A stretch of 64,000 nt of DNA from Cerioporus squamosus (lineage: Eukaryota > Basidiomycota > Agaricomycetes > Polyporales > Polyporaceae). The stretch is from contig JABYQS010000011.1 of NCBI GenBank assembly GCA_022592435.1, positions 372,001 through 436,000 on the forward strand, given 5' to 3'. Made by a program: the position numbers and the translations under genes. The notes under the pieces are model-generated. The model did no database searches. It was given only the letters and a program-made list of their open reading frames with translations, and was not told the origin of the DNA. Position 1 is the first letter of the stretch; every line of letters begins with the position of its first letter. Positions 22,929 to 32,179 of this stretch are shown here, piece by piece.

Positions 22929-24520
22929 TCATGCCTTGTTGGGGCTGAGGTGGGAGTCGACCAGGGAACGAACCTCTTCCGCCGCACCCCAGGACTGCTG
23001 GTATCCAGCAGATCTATAGCCCAAGTTAAGTTCATGCCTAGTTGCGAGGAATATATTGCTTACCCAAACCCATAGGCATGCACGACCAACACTGTGCCCT
23101 TCGTCCCGGTCTCCGAGGCATGCTCCTCGTGAGTCAGCCACTCCGTCTTGCGGGTAGCGTCTACCCACTCCGCTTCGACCCTCGGGCCGCCCCTGCGAGC
23201 CGGACGCAGGCCGACGTTGTGCCTCAAGATACGCGTCTCCTTGTCCGCGATGGCGGGGGCGAGAGCGGTGCAACGCTCGAGGATGCCACGAGCGTCCTCC
23301 GCGTTGAAAGACGTGTCCCAATTATCCTTTTGGAACTTGCCCCCGAGGATGGTGGTGAATCCGCTGGCGCTGGGCCACGGGCGAGGAATGATGTACGTTG
23401 CGTCGTCGCCGTGGTCAGGACCGAAGTCCGTGGCCAGGAACTCGTTCACCTTCGGGTTGTCGATGACGATCGTCTGGCCGCGAATGGGGTAGACGTCCTT
23501 GTCTTCAAGCCCAATGAGGGACCTGGCACCTGCGGGTCAGGCGGCTAGTCAGCGTTACATGAAGGCGAAGAGGACGGCCCGGGAACATATACCGAGGCCC
23601 GTGGCGTTGATCAGCACGCCGTTCGTGCCTGCGAGCGCAGCGGCCTCTCCGTAGGAGGCGACCCGCTTCCGGACGATCTCTACGCCGCGCGACGCGAGCT
23701 CCTTCGTGATCCATGGGAGGTAGTAGGTCGGACAGACGGAGACGGTCTGGAAGCCCACGCCGCACTTGATCCCGGCGGGGAGCTCGTGCTCCTTCAGCAC
23801 TCGAAACTGCAGGCGAGGTGAGCGATAGTGACACTTCCGGAAATGGGAGACTGAAAGACCGCAGCTCACCTCCCGGGCGAGGTCCTTGTACCACAGGGCA
23901 TTCAGATCCGTGCCTTCGTCGTAGAAGACTCTTGACGGGGAAGCCTGTCAAGAGGGATAGGGTTATAAAAGGTCGGCACGTTCATGCGGATCGGCGTGCA
24001 ATCCACGCAGATGCTCACGATGGCCAGTCCACTGGGAATCATGTCCCAGAACTTATCGCTACATTCTCCAGTCAGTATTGATTCATGATAGTTAGTGGAC
24101 GGTCACACCCACAACGTCGCCTTCTCCCATCGGTACATCCGTTCGTTGTACTGTCCCATAGGGGACCAGTTCGCGCCCTATGAGCCCATCTCAGCGTTGG
24201 TACTGCACACGCTGCGGTTGGTCGAGCAGTGTTCCGCCTGGAGACGCAGCACACCCTGGTTCCATACTAGTACGGAGATGTGATGCTTCTCCGGCCGGAA
24301 CAGTGCTGGAGATGTATGAAGCCTTCAACTTGAATGGCAGACGTACCGCCCATGGCGATGCAAACGCCTGCGAATCGAGGTCTTCTGGCAAGTCCCTCGC
24401 CACAATCTTAACTGTGTACTTCGGGTTCTCGGAGAGGACGTGGGCGATCGTCAAGCCGATGACGCCCGCACCGAGAACGACGACTTGTGTCTTTTCCGAT
24501 CCCGACGACATGGAGTTCAA
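22929..24520 (-). CDS. D-amino-acid oxidase (FAD-dependent, DAO family)
   Basis: Oxidatively deaminates D-amino acids, giving the 2-oxo acid, ammonia and hydrogen peroxide, normally in peroxisomes. The N-terminus has the FAD-binding [19 protein letters not shown]. After a roughly 160-base intron the family join SPWAGANW is restored. Later exons encode [33 protein letters not shown] and [16 protein letters not shown]. The final exons give HAYGFG and [10 protein letters not shown], matching the C-terminal flavin and substrate site. The stop TGA is at 22929-22931. At least six introns are present. The last residues are SPNKA, not a canonical peroxisomal SKL-type tripeptide, unlike the classic yeast enzyme. 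Start at 24520, with an alternative Met at 24511. D-aspartate oxidase is the closest alternative. Confidence 0.87.
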
Positions 24521-25374
24521 GAGGAGCTGCTTGGGCGGGAATGCTGTTTGTACAGTGGTTCGACCTGCAGACGGTGGTCCTAAAGCTCAAGTTGTGAAAT
24601 AGACTTGGCGAGACGCATCGAGTCATGTAGGACTTTAGGTGCTACTAATCGTGCAAGCTGGGTCTAGAAGGGTTACTTATCGATCGTTCCGACGCCTCCC
24701 CGTCTCACTGATCGTGCTCTGCCCGTGACATGCAACTGCTCTGGAAAATACAACATCTCCTCAAGCACGAACATCGAACCCGCGAGGTTATAGTCTCAGG
24801 CCCCTAACGGTGTGCCTATTATCGGGATGAGCACAGCAACGCTGCATATGAAAGGGTTGCACAGCACGGATATCCGCATCCGTGAGGTTGTGGCAATCCC
24901 GGACGGCAGTGTCTCGCAGGCACGCTCATCTGGACACAAAAGTCACGCGGAGGCGGTAAGTGGGTAACATCATTCAGTATGCTTCCGACGAGAACAACAG
25001 CGTTACTTCGCCGGTCTATCACTCTTCTGGCATGCAACACAGGGAAGATGGAGCCAAATGCGTTCGCCTCTCGCCTAAGAGCAACGTTTCTCGATGCTCC
25101 AGTACAATTGCGGCGTCTCAGAACACATGGATGGACTGCTCATGCCGGAGCGCGCGCGAAGTTACCCCATTCCATAGGACGCCCCAACTGTCGAATACCC
25201 GAAGCCACGATGGCCATCGAGCATCAGGACGCGCGATCTCTGTGGGATAAAAGCAGATAGCAGCCCTCGCGAACACACCCTCTCCCTGTGTTCCACGCCC
25301 ACGCACCACACCCTGGTCTGTCGTCTCCAGCTCTCCAGCTCCCTCGCGCCTGCACCGGCACCACCTGTACTTAC
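24521..25374. other. Intergenic region without a supported gene
   Basis: Shared upstream region of the divergently transcribed D-amino-acid oxidase and the basic Ser/Pro-rich gene. A GATAAAAG motif near 25248 could serve as a TATA box for the latter. Nothing else is supported. Confidence 0.5.
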
Positions 25375-25923
25375 ATGCCGCGCGACGCGAGTCCACCGGA
25401 GCTGTCTTCTCTTGAGCGCACCGCACTCTGGGTACAAGCGCAGGCCATGCTCGCACAATCCTCCTCACAGACGTCTCCTCCGTCTCCCGCTCGGTCGTCA
25501 AAGACCACATCCTCGTACCGCACGACCATGTCGTCCGACGGAGTGTCTCTGAAGCCATCCCTGGCGCGGTCATCGTCCATGCAGCAGTCCACGCACACAC
25601 GACCCCCGAGCGCCAAGACTACCCAACGCCCCCGCTATGACTCCCGCACACGGAGGTCGAGCCTACCGTTCCCGCAAAGCCCGCCTGGCTCCGGATACCC
25701 CGTGCCATTGGAGGTGGCCTCGCCGCGCCGGTCGGAGAGCGATGACAGGAAGGCAAGTTACCTCTTGAAGCTTGCCCCGCCGTTAGATGCGAAGAGTTGC
25801 CCACAGTCTTCGACGCCGCGGCCATCCCTGAGGAAGCAGAGGCGGCCTTCGCTCATCGACCAGATCATTTCCATTGGCTCACCCGGTCAGCGACGACGAG
25901 AGGAGCCTGGGAAGAAGACATAG
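25375..25923 (+). CDS. Small basic Ser/Pro-rich protein, unrecognised
   Basis: Single-exon frame of 182 residues beginning MPRDASPPELSSLERTALWV and ending at TAG 25921-25923. Only the first 25 residues (ELSSLERTALWVQAQAML) and the segment LRKQRRPSLIDQIISIGSP near the end look ordered or helical. The rest is Ser, Pro, Thr and Arg and probably disordered. No signal peptide or membrane segment. A TATA-like GATAAAAG lies about 125 bases upstream, and codon use looks like that of the neighbouring genes. Antisense frames exist but have no such framing. I recognise no family. Confidence 0.55.
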   Translation: MPRDASPPELSSLERTALWVQAQAMLAQSSSQTSPPSPARSSKTTSSYRTTMSSDGVSLKPSLARSSSMQQSTHTRPPSAKTTQRPRYDSRTRRSSLPFPQSPPGSGYPVPLEVASPRRSESDDRKASYLLKLAPPLDAKSCPQSSTPRPSLRKQRRPSLIDQIISIGSPGQRRREEPGKKT

Positions 25924-27192
25924 ACGGGGCAGCTGAGCTGGCCACTTCGTCTCTGCCCAGGCGCGGAGGGCATAGGGCGAGTGCTTTGCCACGACGATCA
26001 GGGAGTGGACCCTGCCGCAGTCACGCAGCGTGTTGAAGACATGGACAGTCCCGTATGTATAATCCGAGAAGTCGACTCCCCTTGTATGAATATCTGCAGT
26101 GTAGGTTACAACAGCGCTTTCCGCATGGCATCCACGCAATCATCACCATGCTCACCGAGATGGTATGTCGCCGGTTTGATGACAGGTCCTAGTGCGACCT
26201 TATGAGAGAACACAAATCTGCGGGTGCAAGAGGAGGAAGCAAGCAATTGGCATGCCCAGTATTTGCGGACGTTGAAGCTCAGGAAAGAGAGCTCGAGCAG
26301 CAGCAAAGTAGACGCAGGCACCGCACGTATTGTCCGCATTCGGTAGCTTTGGCGTCTGATGAAGTTCGACCCGGCCGACTTGCGACCGACTTGCTTTCGA
26401 CCACAATGTCTCGCATTGGCTTCACTACGAAACAGATCAGTCGAGCTACACGCGTTGAAGGGAGCATCGCCGCAACAATCTGACCTGAGACTAGGGTGAG
26501 GAGTACTTGCGTTGCAAGAGTCTGCTGACGCGTCTTACAAGCATCCTCGTGGCAATCGCGTTGAAAGGATACGAGGGTCTCCTCGTCTGCCACTGCCATC
26601 CCGTGCATGCAACACTAGTTGCTGACTTGTGCCTATACCGAGCGATGGCAGAGCGCTCCTTTCCCTGCATTTGACAAAGCTGAGCAGTGGCCAGTGCCAG
26701 ACAAAGTGGACAAGGTCTGTTACCGAAGCCGGTCCCAATGTCGCATCTCCGGTACTTCATTCAGGGGTTCTTCTTGCTGCAACTTGGTGTTCGGTCTGTT
26801 CGGCACATTTCGCTATCTGGTGGACTCTATCCAGGATCTGCAAACCGAGTCCTCCGTTCTCCCGCATCATTGGAGCCGCATGTCTATCCAGCAGACAGTC
26901 TATCTACCAAGATGAATTTGAGCTTGGACCACATCTGGCTGTCTATGCACTCCGAGTGCCAAAGCGATACCGACCGGTACCAACGTGCCGGCCACAAGGC
27001 GACCACACCCGGCTCTCGACAAAAGCGCGCTGGGGGCATGATATAGGACACGACGCTCCGTGTAGCCACATCCACTGCGACACCGCTCGTATCTTCCCCT
27101 TCACTCCCACATCTCCACCTACCTCCGTTTTACAGCCAATCTGGTATTGGTTGTGTAGTCTTCTGTCGTTCTCAACCCCACCACCTATCGAG
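25924..27192. other. Intergenic region without a supported gene
   Basis: About 1.3 kb. A frame open from 26629 runs into the next gene but lacks family resemblance upstream of 27193 and is treated as chance. No repeat or RNA gene recognised. Confidence 0.45.
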
Positions 27193-28026
27193 ATGGCTCC
27201 CCAGGTCCGCTTCAACGCCTTCGGCATCCCCTACCTCGTGGAATTCGCCAATGTGTCCTTCCGATCGCGCTCCCGCTCCGGGTCGACTTCCACCACCGAG
27301 CTCTCCTCGGATACCCACTCTCTGAACTCCAGCTTGCACAAGCCGACGTTCGAACGTCGGCCCTCGCGCTTGCGCTCCTCTCCCAGCATAGCGACGTTTG
27401 ACTCCGACTGGACCTTCGCCACAGCGTCCTCCGAGACACTCGCTGGTCCAAGCGTCCGGAAGGACGTCCCCTCGCCCGCATCACTGGCGAAGTCCAAGCC
27501 ACTCCCGGAGATCACGATCGAGAGCGAGATCGAGACCGGGGGACAGGGCCTCCTCATTCGTTTCGGCTCGCAGCCGCGCACTCGCCACGCAAGCTGTCGC
27601 ACAACCGGCTTGCACGGCTCAAGTACCGGATCGCGAAGGCGGTCATGGCTGCGGGGATGGACTCCTCTCCGGGCGCCGAGTGCGCGAACCCCATGGACAC
27701 GCGAGCGGAGGCAGCGAAGGACGCGTACCGCGCGTCCTTGTGCAGCATCCGGTCCGAGGAAGTCGAAACCCGAGGCATGCCGGCCTCACTGTTCCGCGGG
27801 ACATACGGGCAGGTCATAACTGCGCTCAAGGCAGCTGGTCTGACCATGACCCCGTGTAGTGAGTCTGGTGTGGAAAACGGTGAGTGTACCCTCGCCTTGT
27901 CCCTCTTCGTTTGATGTTACTGACAAGCTCTGCTATGCTTGCAGCTACTCGCCTCGGCGCACTGTTCGTTGCCCACCAGAATCCGTATGGCGGCGTGGAG
28001 TTCACGAAGCTCACATTGTGGGCGTA
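27193..28026 (+). CDS. Unrecognised protein; reading frame switches near 27550
   Basis: Start at 27193 gives MAPQVRFNAFGIPYLVEFAN followed by a Ser/Arg-rich region, and the frame looks coding to about IESEIETGG at 27540. From about 27575 a different frame looks coding: SPRKLSHNRLARLKYRIAKA, then MPASLFRGTYGQVITALKAA. A canonical intron at 27882-27944 joins VENA to TRLGALFVAHQNPYGG, ending at TAG 28024-28026. Connecting the two parts needs a shift that no good GT-AG intron supplies; a weak donor at 27446 would fit arithmetically. So this is a gene with an unidentified intron, a consensus error or a real frameshift. I do not recognise either half. Confidence 0.5.
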
Positions 28027-28311
28027 GGCTTGCTGGACATAGTGCGTATAACTCACTCCATATACGAGCTGGCTACTTGACTGATTGATTCATGGACAGG
28101 CCTACTGCCTTATTTACACGATATCTATCTGATCATTGTTGCTCATCGGTCCAGTCAGGCTCGTCGTATTCTCGCGCTGGTGCAGTGTCCGACTCGGCCC
28201 TGTTTATGAGCATATGCCCGTTCCTTATGAGTAAATGTCAAAGTCTCGAATGATGTACTAGTACATTATATACCTTGGAACTGTTCTGTAGGATTATATG
28301 CATCTGTATGA

Positions 28312-28718
28312 TAAGGTAGGCCCAGCACAGACTCGACTACGTCGTGATGGTGTGACGCGCCCGTGACCCCTCACGTGCATCGAACCTGTAGAACGAATCT
28401 AGGGTCTGCAACCGGCTTTCATTGCCTTTCCTGGCAGCGCCTACCAGACTTGTCGACGCGCGCGGTGCGGAAATGCCTCAAAAACCAAGCGCCAGTGCAA
28501 ACTTTTCGATAGGCTCTCGGTCAACGCCCTCCATTAAAAATCAAGAACCACAATAATGTCAAAAAGCACTTTCTCTATCGACTGCTGGTTCCGGATTTTG
28601 CGATTGGTGGCTACCTGCATTCAAGTTTGAATTCCATTGTCGCGGCCCAGCCAAACCCGACCCAGCGTGACAGATTTCGATCACATGACGTAGTCGAGTC
28701 TGTGCTGGGCCTACCTTA
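28312..28718. mobile_element. MITE-like non-autonomous DNA transposon with 30-bp terminal inverted repeats and TA duplication
   Basis: The sequence at 28314-28343 (AGGTAGGCCCAGCACAGACT and on to ACTACGTC) is repeated in perfect reverse complement at 28687-28716. Each end is flanked by TA (28312-28313 and 28717-28718), and identity stops directly outside. The 403-bp interior has no substantial open frame. TA duplication plus inverted ends is the Tc1/mariner insertion signature, so this is most simply a mariner-type MITE. It lies between the unknown gene at 27.2 kb and tRNA-Trp copy 2. Confidence 0.85.
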
Positions 28719-28822
28719 GCTGTGTGGTGGGTACAGGTACTTAGGAGGAGGAGTATACTTGCGATCAAGTTGCATACTGGGATTGCGCGAGGTTTATGCA
28801 GCTGCATGAGCTTAGTCACCAT

Positions 28823-28902
28823 GAACCCTTGGCACAGTGGTAGCGCGTGAGATTCCAGCTTGGGAAATCCTCAAGGTCGTCCGTTCAATCCGGGCAGGGT
28901 TC
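28823..28902 (+). tRNA. tRNA-Trp(CCA) with short intron, copy 2
   Basis: Same 80-base structure as the minus-strand copy at 9482-9561: perfect acceptor stem GAACCCT/AGGGTTC, D loop AGTGGTA, anticodon CCA, T loop TTCAATC. The roughly 9-base intron differs from copy 1 at two positions (CTTGGGAAA here, TATGGGAAA there), while the mature tRNA parts are identical. The intron keeps TGG opposite the anticodon. Confidence 0.88.
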
Positions 28903-28905
28903 AAC

Positions 28906-28909
28906 TTTT
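28906..28909 (+). terminator. RNA polymerase III terminator of tRNA-Trp copy 2
   Basis: TTTT begins four bases after the tRNA 3' end, a minimal Pol III terminator. Confidence 0.55.
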
Positions 28910-29006
28910 GATCTTTCGTTGGGAAGATCAGGTCCAGTACTATTTGCCGCCGCCCGGGCCAGCGATGGGTGGCACACAACCTTGACCGTGACCTCAGCCT
29001 GCGATA

Positions 29007-30086
29007 ATGGCTCAGCCCCCTGCGAAGCGTCCTAGGCCCGACTCAACCGCCAGCGACATCGCTGATCTAAAGCGAGACACGAGCTTTTGGTTTGAAGACG
29101 GGAACATCATCGTAGTCGCGCAGCAGACCGCCTTCCGCGTACACAAGAGCGTCTTGTCGCGCCATTCCGACACCTTCAGCGGGCTCTTCACCGTTCCACA
29201 ACCTCTAGAGGGGGCGGAGAAGATCGAAGAATGTCCTATAGTCCGCATATCGGACTCTGCGCACGACTTCGGCCACCTTCTTCATGTGTTGTACGATGGT
29301 CTGAAGTACGTGCATCATGATCTGCGGGTGCTAGTTCCCTTGCTAAACGGCGACCTGCACCGTGTCAGCTTTCTAGAACCAGGAAAGCGGATGAACTTCG
29401 ACTGTCTTTCTGCGCTTGCGCGTCTGGGGCACAAGTACGAGCTCCCGCAAGTCCTTTCGGCGTCCGTCAACCGACTCAAGGCTGTCTTTACCACCGACTT
29501 CGCCGTGTGGAAGCAGAACAAGTTCCTTCGGCCCCTTGGCAGCCCCCCGAATGATCTGCCAATCGCGCTGTGGCCCAGAAACTGCGTGGAAGCGATCAAT
29601 CTTTTCCGAATGCTCGGACGTCCGGAGATGCTGCCTGTCGCATTCTACCTATGCGCATATGCCGCGCCACTCTCGATGCTCTTGAGAGGTGTGCAGCGCG
29701 CAGATGGGACTTTGGAAACCCCTTCTGTCGACGATCTTGAGCGGCTCTTGACAGGCAGAGACCGCCTCACGAAGACGGGAAATCGCTACGCCTATGCTAT
29801 CCATGGCCTGGAGCGGTCTCCGACCTGCCGAAGCCCTCATTGTAGGGCGTACCTCGCAGCCCACCAAAGCAGGGCTCTATCGGAGAACTTCGAGGGCTGG
29901 GAGGTGAGAAACGTGCTCCACGTGATGTACCGTGCGTCCCTCGAGAGTGCCCAGAAGTCGGGTGCCCTATGTGCGGACTGCATTGATGCAATACTGGCAC
30001 GTCAGCTGCGGATACAGCAAGATATCTGGCGGAAACTCCCGGAGATCTTCGGTTTGGAGGTAGAAGGATGGCCAGTTGCTGCGTGA
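29007..30086 (+). CDS. BTB/POZ domain protein, paralog 2 (intact)
   Basis: Start at 29007, 359 residues if unspliced, ending at TGA 30084-30086. The BTB core is DTSFWFEDGNIIVVAQQTAF then RVHKSVLSRHSDTFSGLF, and later ISDSAHDFGHLLHVLYDG. A canonical intron of 63 bases (29306-29368) sits exactly where paralogs 1 and 3 have theirs and joins YDGLN to FLEPGKRMNF. Because 63 is divisible by three and has no stop, the frame stays open when it is retained. The C-terminal part is helical, contains a Cys/His cluster (SPTCRSPHCRAY) and ends with the family pattern W-x-x-LP...GWP. This is the only undamaged member of the local family. Role unknown; BTB proteins commonly dimerise or act as Cul3 adaptors. 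Confidence 0.85.
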   Translation: MAQPPAKRPRPDSTASDIADLKRDTSFWFEDGNIIVVAQQTAFRVHKSVLSRHSDTFSGLFTVPQPLEGAEKIEECPIVRISDSAHDFGHLLHVLYDGLKYVHHDLRVLVPLLNGDLHRVSFLEPGKRMNFDCLSALARLGHKYELPQVLSASVNRLKAVFTTDFAVWKQNKFLRPLGSPPNDLPIALWPRNCVEAINLFRMLGRPEMLPVAFYLCAYAAPLSMLLRGVQRADGTLETPSVDDLERLLTGRDRLTKTGNRYAYAIHGLERSPTCRSPHCRAYLAAHQSRALSENFEGWEVRNVLHVMYRASLESAQKSGALCADCIDAILARQLRIQQDIWRKLPEIFGLEVEGWPVAA

Positions 30087-30458
30087 GGTGGGTGTTCGTC
30101 CTGTTTCTTGGTCTGCACACCCTGCGTTGGTGATGCTGCTATATGTCTTGTTTGCGGACTAATCTGATGTTGACTTACTTCTACCAGGGACGGATAGGTC
30201 GTCTTATACATCATCCCTTGGAAGTTGTATAGTGGGAGATATGTTGTATCTTGTATCTGGGAGGAGTACATGACGGCAATCTATCCGATATCATACCACG
30301 CAAGCAGACCCCGCTACCCCGAGCCGAACAAGAATAACATACATATGCACGGCCTGACTTGAGTTACAGCTATGTACATGCCAAGCGCATCATGGTGGAA
30401 CCGCCCTCGGCCAGTCTGCTACAATGTCCATCAAACTCAGAGTCTCGGGAAGAGCATC
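30087..30458. other. Convergent 3' region between BTB paralogs 2 and 3
   Basis: No separate gene. The minus-strand part 30390-30458 is a former coding tail of BTB paralog 3 beyond its in-frame TGA. Confidence 0.6.
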
Positions 30459-31480
30459 TCATTGCTCTTCACAGAGCTTCTGTGCGCCGTCTGCAATCCG
30501 ATCGGCGCAAGCTGTGCAAAGGTATCCCCTGTCTTTCGCATCCTTCACTACGGCGTCAAGCACCAAGACCATAGAGAATACGTCCAGGTCCACCCCCGAT
30601 AGGTTTCTCAACGGGTACGTCGCGAGGAAGGTGACCTCTTCCCTGCAACTTCTCTGCTGCGTACAGCCAGGAGATCGCTCCGCGAGAAGGATGGGCTGAC
30701 TCCAGGAGCGTGCATGGTCCGCAGTATACATGTCCCGAGCCTCGAGACACCTACGTAGGTCTTCCTTGGACAGCTGCTCTAGCGTTCCGTCGGCACGGTG
30801 AACGCCACCGAGGAGCTCTGCGATCGGAAGGAGGCATGACAGATAGAGCGCGGTCAGGAGCAGGTTGAGTTGCCCCGTAGTGCCGAACAGGTTGACAGCC
30901 TCGATTGGAGAAATCTCTTTGCTCCGCCAGTCGGTCGGAATCTGGTATTTTCCCCGCCAAACCGCGTAGTCGTCGGTGTAAGTGGTCCTGAGCCGCTGCG
31001 GCGCCTCCAAGAAGACGGAAGCGAGCTCGTACTTGTGTCCCAGACGGGCGAGCGACGCATACATGCTGAACCGCTTGAGTTCGGCGACGGAATCCATGTA
31101 TCTAGAGAAGAATATTTAATGAGTCTCGCAAATGGTGTTCAATGTCGCGCCAGCACCCACCCCAAACCGTCGTACAGCGCGTGCAGCAGGTGCTTGAAGT
31201 CGTGCGATGAATCCGTGACCCGGTTAGCAGGACACCCGTCAATCATCTCTTCGGACGTGCCATCGATGGGCCGAGGAAGAGCGAAGAGCCCGCTGAAGGT
31301 CTCGGAGTGGCGGGAGACTCGGAGGACGCCTCGACGGACACGGAACGCAGTCTGCTGCGCGACAACGACGACGTTCCCGTCCTCAGACCAGAAACTGGCG
31401 TCTTGTTGTGGCTCGGAACCACCACGTGTGATCTGGTCGGTCCTAGGACGTTTCGCAGGCGGGCGGCTCGGAGACGACAT
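30459..31480 (-). CDS. BTB/POZ domain protein, paralog 3 (C-terminal tail lost to a TGA)
   Basis: Start at 31480 gives MSSPSRPPAKRPRTDQ, then the BTB core ASFWSEDGNVVVVAQQTAF. A two-residue insertion turns the shared SVLSRHS motif into GVLRVSRHS. Exon 1 ends after HLLHALYDGLG; an intron (about 31098-31159) at the same place as in the paralogs leads to YMDSVAELKRFSMYASLARL. The helical C-terminal part runs to KLCEEQ and a TGA at 30459-30461. Beyond it, in the same frame, DALPETLSLMDIVADWP matches the W-x-x-LP...WP tail of paralogs 1 and 2, with the TGA exactly at the conserved Trp. The protein is therefore about 23 residues shorter than its ancestor. It is convergent with paralog 2. Confidence 0.8.
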
Positions 31481-32179
31481 GATGATTGCAAGTGGTGGTC
31501 GAGGACAGGAGAAGTACTGCAGCATCGCCACGCCCGTACAGGTGTTCTTTGCCTCTTTCCCCGCTTAGACGGCCGTTAGAACCGAAGTCGAATTTTTGTG
31601 GCCCATCCCGGGCTTTAAGCCATGATCCTCAATAGGCACGCGAGCATCCACCCAACCGCGCAGACACGAGAGCTGAGTGATAGATATCGATAATGGAGGG
31701 ATGAGCGAGACGTACGTGCATGAGTGAATAAGAGACGGACAGGATGATGTCGATGAATGCGTGCGATGCGAGAGAATGAGCAAGTGATGATTTATGGAAG
31801 GAAGGGAACGAAAGAGAGCATTATATATTGGATTGAGCTTATCTGTAGAGTTGGATTTGCATTGTAGCAAACGGGAGGGGACGAGTAACAGCGCGACGTC
31901 GGAAGAGAGTGGCGCATAACAAGGACATGGATGGATGGATGGTCTTTGGTGACGCATACGAGAGACGAAGGCGGCGCGCAGGGAGCGGGCGTGTATGAAA
32001 CGGTACTCGGAAGCGGATGAAATAATACACGGCGCGACGCACAGTACGTGTATGTGTAGCGAGAAGTGTCCGCAGGTGTCTGCGTTACATACATACAGAT
32101 TAATCTACAGCATGCGATCAGAGGGGTAACAAGGCACATCTGATGATGAAGACGTACAGGATACGCATATTTTTGAACG
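31481..32179. other. Intergenic region without a supported gene
   Basis: Contains the BTB paralog 3 upstream region and the 3' flank of the homeodomain gene. Nothing else is supported. Confidence 0.5.

Noticed and set aside
26629..27192. Upstream extension of the frame of the 27.2-kb gene
   Set aside because: Composition changes abruptly at 27193, and the upstream part shows no protein-like pattern; the Met at 27193 is the better start.
28847..29035. Small plus-strand frame containing GKSSRSSVQSGQG
   Set aside because: It translates tRNA-Trp copy 2, not a protein gene.
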